From Sipunculus nudus (taxonomy: Eukaryota; Annelida; Sipuncula; Golfingiida; Sipunculidae), in the NCBI GenBank assembly GCA_026874595.1, contig CM049306.1, positions 55,611,519 to 55,675,518 of the forward strand: 64,000 nucleotides of DNA, in the 5' to 3' direction. The notes under the pieces were generated by a model. The model worked only from the letters and a program-made list of their open reading frames with translations. It did no database searches and was not told the DNA's origin. Position numbers and translations under genes: made by a program. This document shows, piece by piece, positions 1 to 13,102 of this stretch (positions within the stretch are counted from its first letter, which is position 1; the number at the start of each line of letters is the position of its first letter).

Positions 1-1307
1 AATACATAAAAAACTGTAACTGATGCTTTTTAAGTATTGGTGTAGTATTATATAAATAACTAACCCTTCCACGAAAAAAAAATATGGATACAAATAAGCG
101 CCTGAACATAGCTAAAGTCGAGATTGTTAGGAGTTATAAAATAGAGATGCAGAGTGATAATATTTCATTTTAAATTATTTCAAACTAGTCAAATCCAGAG
201 GTCAGTGAAAAAATATGACAAAAGAGAAAATCTTTGTCAAAGCTAAAAAAAAATAACTCAGAGACTTGAAAATAAATCCTCTCATGTAACTGAAAATATC
301 TTGTAATTAAGATATTCGGTCACCACCTGTTTTGAGCAACCGGTGTCCCCAGGGACCTGAAATTAACAAATTAAACCTTGTACGTTTCAGTGTCACAGCT
401 GGTTTTAGTTATTTCAGTCAGGTCATTTGGTGCAGGAGAAGTAATGTAAACCTCCCGATTATTCTTTCTTACACAAAGCATTAATTGATAATAATATCCG
501 AATCCTGTATTAACCATTTCTGGTTCAACTTATTTTACAGGTTTTTTTTTTATCAGACCAAAGCTATCTTGTCTTCCGTATATCCTGTTATTATATATAT
601 TCACCATACCTATGTACCCTCAAGTTACGCTGTATTGTACTGACAATTAAATGTTATAAAAGGATTTCATATATATATATATATTGTGTTATCGTTGTGA
701 GGTCACGAAACCTCACGAAACTAAAAAAAAAATACATATATGACTTGTCATATATATAACATGTCTTATATGCAGTAGTGTATTACAGTAATACGATAAT
801 AGATGAGCTAAATAGATAAATATATAAATAAAAAATGTTTAATAACTTTATCAACTCATAGAAAGTATGGTAATTTTAGTATGAGTTCGAAAAGACAAAC
901 TAAATATATATATAAACATGTCACAGACACAAATCAGGTCTATTTCTTCCCATCTGAAAACTCCCGTGACAAGTTACTAAAATGCACACAAACAGTAATT
1001 TGTTAAATTACCAAAGTCACCTGACGCCAGGTGACTGGTTGCAAATCATTTACGTTTTGTATTGAAATGGCCTTGGAATATTTAATTTTGATCGTTTACA
1101 CAGAGCTGACCACACAAAAGACGTTATGTCCTTGATTATAGGCTCCAGCACTTGGAGTTTCAGTCATTTTTTCTCGGCATATTCTGCTCTGAGTCTCCCA
1201 CAAAAACGTTCACATGGCCTACAATCATTTCTACTCTCTCGGTATATATTTTTGCGCAGTTTCATGGATGGTCTCGTTGTTTTCAACTTCTTTGAGATAG
1301 TTCAACA

Positions 1308-1632
1308 CACTATTTCCTTCGCGTTCAAACCTGTTTGTGTGTGTAGGTGTGTGTGTTTGTTCACAACATAACTCACACATTAATGAACGGAAGTTTATAA
1401 AATTTTCAGGTATTTCGGGAATGTTCTATTGAAGAAACGTTTAGATTTTGGTGTGGATCCGCGTTTAGGAACGTCATCAAAGAATATTCACTAATGTAAA
1501 GTCACTTATATGCATGAATGAACCTGGGAACAACGGCCATATAAGTGTATGCAAACGCTTGTTGGGGAGCATCCCTGAATACGGACCCCCACAGGGCGGA
1601 GGCTTGCATTCATTAGAATGCAGTATTCTAGT
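1308..1632 (+). repeat. Dispersed CTCCGCC-ended repeat, copy 1
   Basis: Copy of a family found five times in this window. The diagnostic core is a TG-rich stretch, then TTTGTTCACAACATAACTCA, 'atgaacgga', a 'tttcggga' block and 'agattttggtgtggatc'. The right end carries GGCGGAGGCTTGCATTC. The left end is degenerate. Ends that are inverted versions of CCTCCGCC suggest a non-autonomous inverted-repeat element. Confidence 0.6.
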
Positions 1633-4600
1633 CCTTTTGATATTCCCATCATCCTTATCTGCTATTAGTAAAGATTTTTTTGTATATTTATTTTTTATTG
1701 AAAGTCCTTTCTCTACTGAATCTTTTTAACCTCGATGACGCGGAGACTGTATCCTCAACTAGGTATCTCTAACGAATTGAGCTAGGTCGGTACTTTTACC
1801 CCGATTTCCCCTATAACTATACATATTTGACCCGGATACACCGTTTTGATTAACTATTTGTTTCTGTAGTTCATAAACATTCCAATTCTTGTGTCTTGTG
1901 TTCTTCAGACAGAATCTATATTTATGAAATAAATTTGAACTGATATAACTGTTTACCTTTAAACTGGATAAACTGTATTATTTCATTAGTTTCTTTTATA
2001 GTTGTTTTACAGACAGTCTCGGATATTTCTGACATTTTTTTTTAATTGCCTTCATTGGAATTTTTTATTTAAGCTGATTGAAATGAACATTGTCTTGCGA
2101 TCCAGACTTACGTCCAGTTCCTTTTGTTTCTTAAATTCTTATAGTTATTAAGGTGTCAAAATCAACCGATAGTCATCATACAGGAAACGTGGTTCAATGA
2201 TATTTAATTTCATGCAAATATTATTTTAATTTTTAATGATAAAAACAAGATATCATTCATAATCTGTAAACACTGTCCATTTAGCAAAAATGTCTTTTTA
2301 TTGTAACTTTATCATCTTTCCTATTCCAATTTCGATTTCCAATATTATGGATGATTTTACAATTTTACTGTTTAGCCTGTTACTGCTATACAAAAAATGA
2401 TAAAAATAGACGTTAAGATTACATGTTTCGCAACATATGTGCTGAATCAGCTTTATCACTGATGGTTTGTGAGAAATTTCGCTTTGAAGATGATGCAATC
2501 GGTTGAATACAATTAAAATGACTGACAAAAACTACTGTTGCTGTAAGAATATAATTACATTCTATTGGGCCTAATGAAATATAAACACCAGTGAGTTGCT
2601 TGCACCGTGAACTAACATAATAGGCGTATTCGACTGATACTTTATCGAAGAGTAAATTTAGGGTCTGAGGAGTACTCATCTGAGACTAGTCGTAAGAAGC
2701 TGAGTAGTAAGTTCATTAAAAAATGGCAGCCGGTGACACAAAAAATGTCGATCACGTGACTTATTCCATTTACTGCTGCACGCTGACATTTTTCCGCGAG
2801 GAATTTGGGCTACTCGAGCAACCGGCTAAATTTAAAATGTTTAGAAAGGGAGAATGTGCTACAGAACACCTACCAGTCGAAAACGCCTAATCTGGTAAGA
2901 AATATTCAAGCATAACAGCAGACAATATACTCACCGTGATGTAGTTGTGGTACCTCAACGTCCTCCAGTAGATTGGTGAAAGCATCCATTGACGCATCCA
3001 TTGATCATACATATACACATGTGATTGGTAATGAGCTGACCGGACCCTCATCTTCATAATAGGTTTAATGTAGGACTTCAGTCATTAAGGCACAATATAT
3101 TGCATTTAAACCGACATAATCGCACCGTTAACACAATCATCGTACACAAATCATAACATTTATAATGCTTATGGTCAGCCAATGGTTGTAAATGATGAAT
3201 TATCATATCATTCTCATGGTATCGTTAAACAATGGCTAACCATCATAACAATACAAAATTTGACAATGTCCTCCTCAATTTTTAGGGGTGTGTTGAAAGT
3301 AACATGCTTGAAGGCCATCTACAACATGATTAGTTTCCAATGTACCTCTTGTTCACATTAAACAAACCCAAACACACACGCACGCACACACAACCAAATT
3401 AGACCGAACCTAAAAAAAAACCTACCCATCAATGTTGAAGGTCTGGCGCTAATTTCCAGCCCTGTGTATTATACCTACAAAAAAAATTTACACACATACT
3501 GCAATTATTTCTAAATACTTTTGCTGCACGAATAAGGATTGAATCATTTTTGTGTACTGTGTTAATGAACACCTTGCACAGTTATCATAAAACCGTAGAG
3601 TTCACGCTGTATAGACCTGTACAGACTATTTTCATCTCTGAGTGTTGTCCAGCCTCTTGGGATTACATTACGTACCACGATCATTGAAACATGCAAGCAC
3701 TATGTGGCCACTGGGTTTTAATTGTTCTAGTCTAACGACTAGTAGGGGTGTAGTCCCCCAACCCCAATTTCCTAAACCCTTATGTGTTCTTGTACCTAGA
3801 GGTCTCTGGTTTGTGAAAATGAATGTTTGCACTTGAAACAAGGCTGATTTTTGAGCGAGAAGTGGTACTTTTTATCAAACCGTGTCAAAGTATCACGTTT
3901 GCAACTCAGGGGTAGGTCTGATAAGGGGTAGGGTCACAAAATCGACTGTTATTTCCTTATTACCAAAAGGACCTCAAAATATCTATAGACCTATAAAGTT
4001 TCTACACCTCGGGGAGGGGACACCTACAAAGCCACAGTTTCTACTAGTTTTTGCCTGTATACAAGAGTAAGGCCTACCCTGCGTCAGGGGTGACAATTAC
4101 TGACGATTGATAATGTGTCTATTCGATCAAATTAATAAAAAATAATAATAAGTGATGTTTGAGTAGAAAGACTATATTTTTTTAGTTTTCTAGATGTATT
4201 TAGTATACGCTCTGAATGAAACTTTAAGCAGGCCTTTCGAAAGAAATGTTTTAAGACGTACAAAAAGTTTCCGGCCTCCTCTTTTTTCTTCTTTGTAATA
4301 ACCATTCAGTTTTTACGAACGTAATAATGACTTATTCAGTTTAAATCAACTTCTATCAACTTATTGAAGCGGTATACTAAAGAATAGACTGTAACAGAGT
4401 GTGCATAGGTTTCTTCATTAAATGCTACTTATATTCTCATATTTGTACTTTATCCACCACAAAAAAATATCATATTGAGGTCATAGCAGGCATCCCTATA
4501 ACCTCAATTAATGCAAGCAACCTACAAGAGGTTACCCACACTAGAGTCTGTGTCTCTCATTATGCTATATGTACTATCGACAACAATACTATTCCAATAA

Positions 4601-5081
4601 CAATAAAGCCAATTATTGTAAAAAATAGAAAATGTAAAAAAAGAATAAAAAAATTTTAACAGATACATAATAAGGGGTTAAAATAGTTAAAATAGTGCCG
4701 CCGCAGCCAAGGCGAGTGCAGATGGGTCAGATTGTTACATACTTTGACAAGTGTTAGATCAGCAGTGGAAGTTGTATTTATAAATAACATGTTACTGTGA
4801 TTCTGTGAAAACCTGTTTCTTTTTATATACAATAGCTCACAGTTTATAAATATATCTGCTTGCGTCATAGTACATCAAACAGCTCGTAGGAACTACCAAA
4901 GTTTTGTTTACTTCCTGAGGACAGTCGCCATGTAAGATAAAAATGTTGAATAATAAATAAGACCAGGCCTATATTTGCTCGTATGAATTTAAATATTTGA
5001 TATTTTGCATCTCAAACGCATCCATACCTGGTTTGTCACAATATTAGGAAGCTGTAGGGGTTCTTGATAAATAGATAATCC

Positions 5082-5083
<2 letters not shown>

Positions 5084-5143
<60 letters not shown>
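5084..5143. repeat. (TA)n microsatellite
   Basis: About 60 bp of uninterrupted TA dinucleotide. The open frames that read Ile-Tyr repeats through it are artefacts. Confidence 0.95.
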
Positions 5144-5144
<1 letters not shown>

Positions 5145-5891
5145 CATGCATATATTGGGAGCATGGGATAATAAGCAAAATGAAAGCCCACCCACGCACA
5201 CACAAAGAACCACACAGATAAATTTAAAAGAATAAAATAAAATGAAAGATGCCACTCCACTGAATCGTTTGATATTCAGTGTGAATCAATCAATAAATTT
5301 GGCTCCTTGAATAATTCTGTTAACGAACACCTAACAAAAGCAACTAACCTACATTTGATTTAAAAGTAATATGAGTAAAAGAGTAAATGGAAAACAAACG
5401 GCAACATGTTAATTTGACTGAAGCTTTCAAATACAACGTTAGGCGGCGCTAGTGGTATCAAGCATTTTAATTCCTACCATAGGTAGATAGGTATATTTCT
5501 AGTATCCAAGTAGAAGCATAAGATCACATTTTCCTCTTGTATTAATTTGTTAGTGAAAGGTAACCTTGTTTAGGACTTTAGTCTTGGCTACCCCGAGCTG
5601 GTACTGCCTATGTAGCTGTAATTATCAAGGCGCAGATTATTCCTAAATTGTTTTCTGCTCATCAATAACCTTGCTATCGCGTGCCTCTCGTTGGGGAATT
5701 ATCTTGTTTGGGATCTTAACTGTCTCTTTATTCAGAATACATTACACATATTGTGTAGTTTGCATAGATGCAGGGTTTGGCCATTTCGGGTCAATCCCAG
5801 GTTCTTATATCATTGCTTTTTAATGTGAGTACAATTCGGGAAACTGGTCAGACGGATAGTAGGGACATTACCTGACGTTGAAGGTAAGTCA

Positions 5892-6487
5892 ATGCAAGAG
5901 CTAAGACGGTCTAGCAGGAAGACGAAGCTAACAGAAAAGGAAAGAGAAGGTAAGTTACAAGAACTAGAAAACCAGTTTGAAATTTTATATGGCGAACTCG
6001 ATGAGATCATATGTAGAAGGCAAACAGCATACTTACAAGCGGAGTAGCATAGAGACATTTTGGAATATGTTTCAGATAAACGTTACGATCTGGTAGATCT
6101 CTGTGAAAAACATGATAAACCTTCAAAAAAGATAGTAACGGCCATTGATCGCGCCTGTTCACATCTCGGGAAGGAAGATGCACAGAGTACCCTGTCATTA
6201 GGATCACGTGTTAGTCGAGCCTCTAAGTTGTCAAGGCACTCTCAGTGTTCATCAAGATGGTCCAGAAGACAAGAAGTTACTGTCAAGGCAGCATCACTTG
6301 AGGCGGTACTAGTTGGATCTCGAGAAGAAAAAGAACTGAAGGAAGAATTAGAGCAGCTTGAAACTGTAGAAGAGAAATTTCGTCAGAAAGAATAGTTGAG
6401 GCGAATTGAAGAAGAGAAAAGGCGAATTGAAGAAGGAAGAAGGCAAGCAGAAGCTGAGATCAAGATTCGTCTGCGCCGTCAAATCTA
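5892..6487 (+). pseudogene. Decayed coiled-coil ORF, possibly Gag-like
   Basis: One reading frame is open from an ATG at 5892 through a TAG just before 6048 to another TAG at 6393-6395 and on to a TAA at 6487. Between the stops the frame stays coherent: a basic N-terminus with many Arg and Lys, a Glu/Lys/Leu-rich heptad-like segment, a Ser/Arg-rich stretch (about 6195-6285), then a highly charged Glu/Arg coiled coil. Coiled-coil and Ser/Arg-rich N-termini of this style occur in the Gag region of BEL/Pao and other LTR retrotransposons, so a retroelement remnant is the best guess. No nucleocapsid knuckle, protease or polymerase is seen nearby. It could instead be an exonised host fragment. The two internal stops argue against a live gene. 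Confidence 0.4.
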
Positions 6488-7341
6488 AAGAGAAAGAAAC
6501 TTGAACAGCAACTTAAGATAGAGAAAGCCAATTTAGAAGTGTATGACCAGGAGGCCCTTGAGGTCAATAATGAATCATCACGTTCTGTTCGTTAAAGCAT
6601 TAAGATGCCAGTCATAAATGTTGAGAAAGAATCTTCTTTTACCTTTGCCAAACAGATCTTTGTTGCTAAAACCTTCACAGCTCGACCATGTTTACCTTGC
6701 AGTGGTTCATATCATTACACACAGAATTCACAAGCTCTCCATCCTCAACAAACCCTCAGCTCACAACGGATGTGAAAAAACGTCTACTGGACGTCCTGTG
6801 TCGCCAAGTCATTGTAGATTACTTTGTATTTATGTTGAAAAAAATGTAAAAAAAAACGGCAAACAAGATCAGTTACAATAACATTAAATGATAAAACGAC
6901 AATATTATCAGGCGAAAGTAATTCTTGTTGTTTTATAACCGTGAAAATAAGCAAGTCACTTCTCACACAGACCGAAACAAATGCATAATGCATATTAAAA
7001 TCATTACCGCAGATTTTTTTTTATCAAATTAAGGTCATGATTCACTTGAAAAATGTTAAACCTTTAATAAAAAAATGCCGCTTCACACAAACAAATCAAA
7101 CTTCACAGTGTTTTCAGACATCATTATGGGTCAATTAAAAGACAAAACTGTGTTCCTTCACTCAGCGACACCTGCTGGCGATACATCAGTCTTCCCACCA
7201 TGCTTTGTGTTACGGATCTGACACAAACCATGGAAAACGTCAGACCAGTCCGGGTGTCTGCGCCATAGGCGCTTGACAGTGTCAAAAAATATTGGCCTGG
7301 GCGACAATTAGAAGGAAATGGGCTCCGGCATACACCGGCCT

Positions 7342-7344
<3 letters not shown>

Positions 7345-7411
<67 letters not shown>
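7345..7411. repeat. (TA)n microsatellite
   Basis: About 67 bp of TA dinucleotide. Ile-Tyr-rich open frames across it on both strands are spurious. Confidence 0.95.
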
Positions 7412-7413
<2 letters not shown>

Positions 7414-8965
7414 TTATTCGTACCACGACAGAGTACATTGATTGTATACAATGAAAAACAAACAAACAAACAACGAAATGCATATCAAAATACAGATATA
7501 GGACCATTCAGTCCAGAGACATCACCTATCGGATTATCAATAAATGAACTCGTTTATCCTTGCTTTGAGGGGGTTTCCCACCATCTGGTCCCAACAAAAC
7601 ACGTTATTTTGAATTTCCGTTTAATTCACTTCTTTAACTTATCCCGTCTACCTACTTACAACCAAAAGGTAAGAAACCTGCCATCTTGGATCGAGAGGTC
7701 ACGCCAAGACTTCGTCTTGAATGTAGATTAATATTCAAATATTTTAAACACTAGACCAAGTAATCAAGATCTCTATAGAAACACAGGGATGTGTATGTTC
7801 ATTAGCATTATAGAAGGTCAACCTAAAGGCCGGTCCAGTATTTAGATTGCATTGATATATATTCAGAAAACAAATGAACCGCTGCATATTTACAAATGAT
7901 ATCGCCGTTTTTTTTAGAATACGTTCTTAAACAATTGTCTAAGTTTCCTAATCTGTCGCCAGATGTCACCTCATGCACACACATTTTAGTATTAGTCATG
8001 ACGAAGAATCGTCAGGACAGGGGACAACTCAACCTAAACCCATTTTAATGGCTTTGAAATTGAATTTTCAAGAGAATTTTGTTTATCTCAATCACTAAAT
8101 CAGTCATGCTTTTCGTTCCTATAAAGGATGTCTTTCTCTGGTTGATTTTCTAAGAATGACAGGAAGTCAGGTGAAACGTTACTGGAGTTTTGAAAGATTT
8201 AAATAATGTGTCTGAATGTGTCGGTAGCACTTTAAAGTTACACTTTAACGATAAAAGTATGACTATGATAAATGTCAGTTTATTCAGAATATATATATTC
8301 CTATAAATGCCTGATTATAATTTGATGTTAATTAATATTTAACAGGTAAAACAGAATTGCCAATTCATTTGAGGATAAAATATTTTACCTTCCCAAAATA
8401 AGGATCCTTAGTAATTTGTTACTCATCATCTCCTCCATTTGTACATGAATGTTGCACATCTTAAACAAAATTACATATGTAAAATTGAAAGAACACATTC
8501 CAGTTTACTCCCAAACATCGTCTACACAGACTTTACCATAACAATAACAACGACGATATATTAGAACTGGCATAAACATAACACTTCACAAGTTAGAGGA
8601 TAGAATTATGATCTCACAGAAACATGCAACACATAAACATGGAAAAAATCACTTGCGACCACATTATTTCAATTAAGAAATCAGATTTATCTTTAAACTG
8701 AATGAATGTGCATCGGTAAGTGCTTCGTTACTTCCAGGTTACAAGAGTCGTCAACGTTTGAGAGTTTTGTTTCAGTTAGCTGTAACGTAACACTCAAATC
8801 TCTACAATACAATATGTAACATAGGTCAAGAAACCGCTAGAAAGGGGCGGTGAATTCTTTCCAAAACAAACCATGAACACTGAGTCAGGCCGAGTCAGTT
8901 ACAAATGAACTCCCAAAATTTGTTCCTGCTCTCTTTTGAAATGTCAAAATAATACACAACTAGAA

Positions 8966-9250
8966 CTCTGCATTCTAAGGAATGCATGCCTCCGCCATAT
9001 GTTTACATTAGACCGATAGTGTTATGTTCATTCGTGCAAAAGCGCCTATACACTTGTGAATATTCCTGGATGAAGTTCCCAAATCCGGATCATGTGCCGG
9101 ATCCACACAAAAATCTTATCAATTCTTCATTGGTCAATTCCCGAAATACCCTGACATTTCATGAGATTCCGTTTATGACTGCGTGAGTTATGTTATAAAT
9201 AAACACAAAAACACGCACACTCGGACGGGGATGAACGCGTTCCTTCCTGG
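8966..9250 (-). repeat. Dispersed CTCCGCC-ended repeat, copy 2 (inverted)
   Basis: Reverse-oriented member of the family at 1308-1632. GCATGCCTCCGCC lies at its left end and its right end reads 'gaacgcgttccttcctggc', the complement of the 'ggaaggtatgcgttc' end seen at 59045. The intervening 'ggatccacac' and 'atgagattccgtttatgac' match the family core. Confidence 0.6.
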
Positions 9251-10930
9251 CAGAAGCAATAATACCTGTGTAACTTGGTGTCTATATAATAAGGTGTCTG
9301 TTGCCCATACACCTATAGTAGACTAAACACAATGCTGGCAACTGTCTGACTATTAGTAGGTAACGCCCCTGTACCATAATTAGAGTAATATGGCACCCTA
9401 TATAGCATTCGACATCAAAACGGCAGGTTATAATGTCCACGCTTACCGTCAGATGGCGCCCAGTCCTTCAAACTGTCTTGTGTCGGGAGAAATTGTGGCA
9501 TGTACTTATTTTCAAATCATATAACCCATACGGTCATTAAAGCTGCATATTGAACAGACCATTTCAAGCTGTCACAATCATTTATTCTTATATCATTAGT
9601 TTTCAGACATGTAATATTAAAAGAAAATCATTTGCACTAGATCCAGCATTTTTATTTATTTATAATGAACACGTAATGTTTATATTTTCGCGCATACAAT
9701 TCATTCGTAAGATACCCAAATCATTTAAAAAAAGATGGTTGAATACGTGACGAAAACTTCTAGTGGAGCAACCTCCAGCGTGACACTGAATGTGAAAATA
9801 ATTTTAAAAAGATGTCAGTAGTTATTGTATCTATTCGACACAACTACAGTGAGAACTGTATCGATGTATCACATATATATATATGTGTGTGGGTATGTGA
9901 GGGTGTGTTTGTGTGTGTGTGTGTGTGAGCATAGTCTTGCACATTTGACGATACGAATACGGTCTCTACTTTGTATCGTGATGCATCGGTGCCCCGGTGA
10001 ATCATGATATCTCTAATCTGAAGTTAATATTATGATTCAGTAAACATGAAATTGAACATCTCTACCTGAGTCATGGACTTGATAAAAAAACAATATTTAT
10101 TTTCGTTTTTGACAATTAAAATCATGTATAATCATGATTTCAAATTCACAATGAAGGGAATGTCGAATGCACTCTCCTTAAATTTGCTGTCTAGAAAAAA
10201 TTGCTTAGAAGCACAGTAAACATGTACAGCAGAGCATCGGTCTATCGGTCTATCTGTGTGAACGTCTTAATGAATGCCATACTTTATAAACCCTTATACA
10301 TTTCTCCACAGCCTTTTTTCATTTTTTTTTTAATTTCATCAGTGTGCTACATTCATTGAGATGAAGCTTTGTTCCTGATGTTGATCTAATAAATTTGGAC
10401 CTTCAGGTTCCCCCAGTCTTCGGCATCCAGTTGCTTTAATGATAATATAAATCCGGACGAGGCACCTGTGTCAAAGCAAGGAGTTTATAAACTCCTTGGT
10501 CAAAGGAAACGAACTCACTCTCATGGCTCAGTCGTCGAACCCCCCAGTGCAATAACACTCTAGCAACTCTCTGTGAATAGTAACCTGGGACAATTTACCT
10601 ACACTTGGTTTCTAAGAAACTACCTTTATATTTTAACACCGGGCCATTGGAAACAGAAATTAACGTACTTTTAATAATAGACCTTTCATTCCAGTAGTTG
10701 CCGCAGACTAAATAGTCAGAGAACAGTGTACAATAGTAACAATACTGACCCCACCTGCCAACGAATTGGGAACATAGACATTCCAGTTTTGAAACCTTAC
10801 AATAGGGCTACTGGGGTGAAAGAGAGTTTTATGTACGGTGTGTCACCGAAGGGCATCGCGCATGCGTTATGGATCAGTTCCTTTAATCCGCTGCCGTGAC
10901 AAGATCATGTTTGATAACTCCCCCCGAGCG

Positions 10931-11220
10931 TGGTATGAGACGAGCTCGCTCATTGGTTCTCCTTCACCGGGCCGGGTTCGTTTGGACATCCCCTCTGTTC
11001 TGCTAGTGTTCCGCTTGAGTGCACACGAAGTTCTCCATGGCCCCCAGGGTCTCGGGTTTGCCCTTGCTGTGTCTGTTAAGTCCGCGACGTGCTAAGATTT
11101 TGAGGGCTGGATAAAATCAAGGCGGTGGCCCCTGTCCCCGCTTAGGTAGCCCAGGATAGAAAATTTAACTGACGGGAAATAGAGATCCGCCATCGAAGGA
11201 GGGCGTGATCTGATTTCGCA
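10931..11220 (+). promoter_or_regulatory. Putative promoter and 5' leader of gene A
   Basis: This stretch is more GC-rich than its surroundings and ends at the gene A start codon. It contains an inverted CCAAT box (ATTGG, 10952-10956), the 14-mer CGCTTGAGTGCACA (11012-11025) that also lies upstream of gene B, and a weak TATA-like 'ggataaaat' near 11108. The transcription start cannot be fixed from sequence. A short open frame here (10838-11095) shows no domain and is probably not translated. Confidence 0.45.
11012..11025 (+). promoter_or_regulatory. 14-mer shared with the gene B upstream region
   Basis: CGCTTGAGTGCACA is identical to the sequence at 63008-63021 read on the - strand. It ends 195 nt before the gene A start codon, against 204 nt for gene B. 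It includes TTGAGTG, close to the TNAAGTG core bound by NK2-class homeodomain proteins. Regulatory use is inference. Confidence 0.45.
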
Positions 11221-11223
11221 ATG
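11221..11223 (+). CDS. Gene A exon 1: initiator codon only
   Basis: The coding part of exon 1 is just ATG, followed directly by the strong donor GTAAGTC. Exon 2 has no in-frame ATG yet encodes a clean signal peptide, so this is the most economical start. It is in a fair context (purine at +4). Confidence 0.75.
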
Positions 11224-13067
11224 GTAAGTCAATTATTCAGTTATAATATTATATATATTCCAGTTACTAACTTTGTTTACGATACCGTCTAGGTCCACGC
11301 CTCACCCTGTATTGTGCCTGATTTATATATCATATCACAAAACGCATTACAATAATAGCTCATCGGTAGCCTTAACAGGATCAAAAAAGCTTTGGCAATT
11401 TCTAATCTAAACCTACAGTATATTTAAAAGCAAGGGTTTTGTCTTTTACGTAAAGAAGTCATATATACAAGGTATTTATGTTCCCCATACATTATATACA
11501 CTGATTCATACTAATCAAGTTTTATGGATGGAATGTTTGATTTCCTTATAAAATAGTTAAATGCTGCAGCGATGATTTTTTATTTCTTTTATCATAAATT
11601 AGTTTTTTTTTTCAATATTTTACTCAGGAAATAACAAATAACGAGAATATACCTTTTCATTTTCTAAAAAAGGTTGCGGAATAATCTAACTATAGTTTTC
11701 GAGTACCCTCAACTGTTTCCTAGCATGATCCCCCTCCCTCGCTCCCCATTTCTAGCACTGTTGTGAACTGGACATAGACTAACGAATAAAAACTTTTTTA
11801 AAATATATATTAAAAGGTTCATTAGTTAAAAGATAGTAAACTAGAACTAAACAAGAAACCCATAACAGAAATAATGATTGACTACGGTTTTTTTTCTATG
11901 ACTGTCTTTCAGGGGCGGATTTAGAAGGAACGCACGAATCCTCTTTTGACCCCCCCCCCAATGAGATATAGAATAATAAACGCTTAATTCTGAAATACAG
12001 TGCCAGTTTTGGCCTCTCGCATGGTTTTCTTATTTATACTTACGCATGCATGAAAGAGTTATCCATAATATCTAATTGCATTCCCGACACACTTGTTTTA
12101 CCCATGCCAAGGTGTTGACTCCCGCTTCCCAAGATACAGTATCCGTTCCTGACTTTTGTTTCTGACCGCATTTGAGTCTTAAGGCCGGATGTCTAATTCA
12201 GGTTTCAGAACTGTTCCAGGATTGTGTGTAAACAAAGTCTTAATTTTTCGCTATTTTTGTTACTTAACCTGTTGGTTACCTAACCCAACCTCTAGGTCCA
12301 TTTGACATGCACATAGTGTGAAAGTTGTAGTGTGCTCTACATGTAGTGTGAAAAATGGTTTATTTTTAAAACTATGAAAATTGATTATTTATACTTTCAT
12401 TTTAAATAGATATTCTCAGCCATTAATTGTTCAAAATTCATTGATTTTTACCATACAGATATAATCTATAGCATATGCTCTAAAGTTATTTCGTAATCAA
12501 TTTTATGAAAAAAACCTTTTATTGATGAACAAGTAAAAGATATATGCATATTTTGAACTTTAACATTTTACAAACTTACAATTTTGAAATATGACACCCT
12601 AAATAGTGAAAACGTCCCGGGGTCTTACCTCTTACTGTGCCTGATGCCAGAGGTATTGCTTATCGTCAACAGGTGTGAAAATAATAGCAATATTTTATGA
12701 TCTAGAGAATATTATCCAATTTTGAAAACCCGCAGTATATAACAAATGTGCATGCTTACAGAGTATGTACATGTCAAGGGGTCGAGAAAGCAAGTATGTA
12801 AAATACTCAGGAAAACATGAAATATTGCTCGTAAAAGCTATACTGATATAAGGTTCCCAGACTTAACAGCAGAAATACAATATGCTCTGCTGAAGTGTAC
12901 TCGATTTATTGACACATTAATTGTGCGTACACATGAATTGGGGTTTCATTACCCTGCAACAAATAAATAATTTCATTCATGAGTTAATCGTGTATCAATG
13001 AACCTCGATTCAATGCATGCAGATCTGCTCTGTCAGGAAAGCTCAAGTATTCCCATAAATATAACTG

Positions 13068-13102
<35 letters not shown>

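Larger units (their letters stand above)
1..5891. other. Intergenic DNA left of gene A, no gene seen
   Basis: AT-rich sequence in which every open frame is short and none shows a domain or plausible splice structure. It holds a (TA)n tract at 5084-5143, one copy of a dispersed repeat at about 1308-1632 and an AC-rich patch near 3368-3393. I see no exon, tRNA or rRNA here. Confidence 0.7.
6488..10900. other. Intergenic DNA, repeats only
   Basis: No supportable gene. It contains a (TA)n tract at 7345-7411, an inverted copy of the CTCCGCC-ended repeat at 8966-9250 and a short TG-rich run near 9885-9930. Remaining open frames are short and without recognisable domains. Confidence 0.65.

Noticed and set aside
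7124-7731. Ile-Tyr-rich open frames on both strands
   Set aside because: Translations of a (TA)n microsatellite.
10838-11095. 85-codon open frame upstream of gene A
   Set aside because: Same reason; no similarity to the frame upstream of gene B and no domain.
11911-11970. Full inverted-repeat element in gene A intron 1
   Set aside because: Only one CAGGGGCGG-type end was found; no matching second end nearby.
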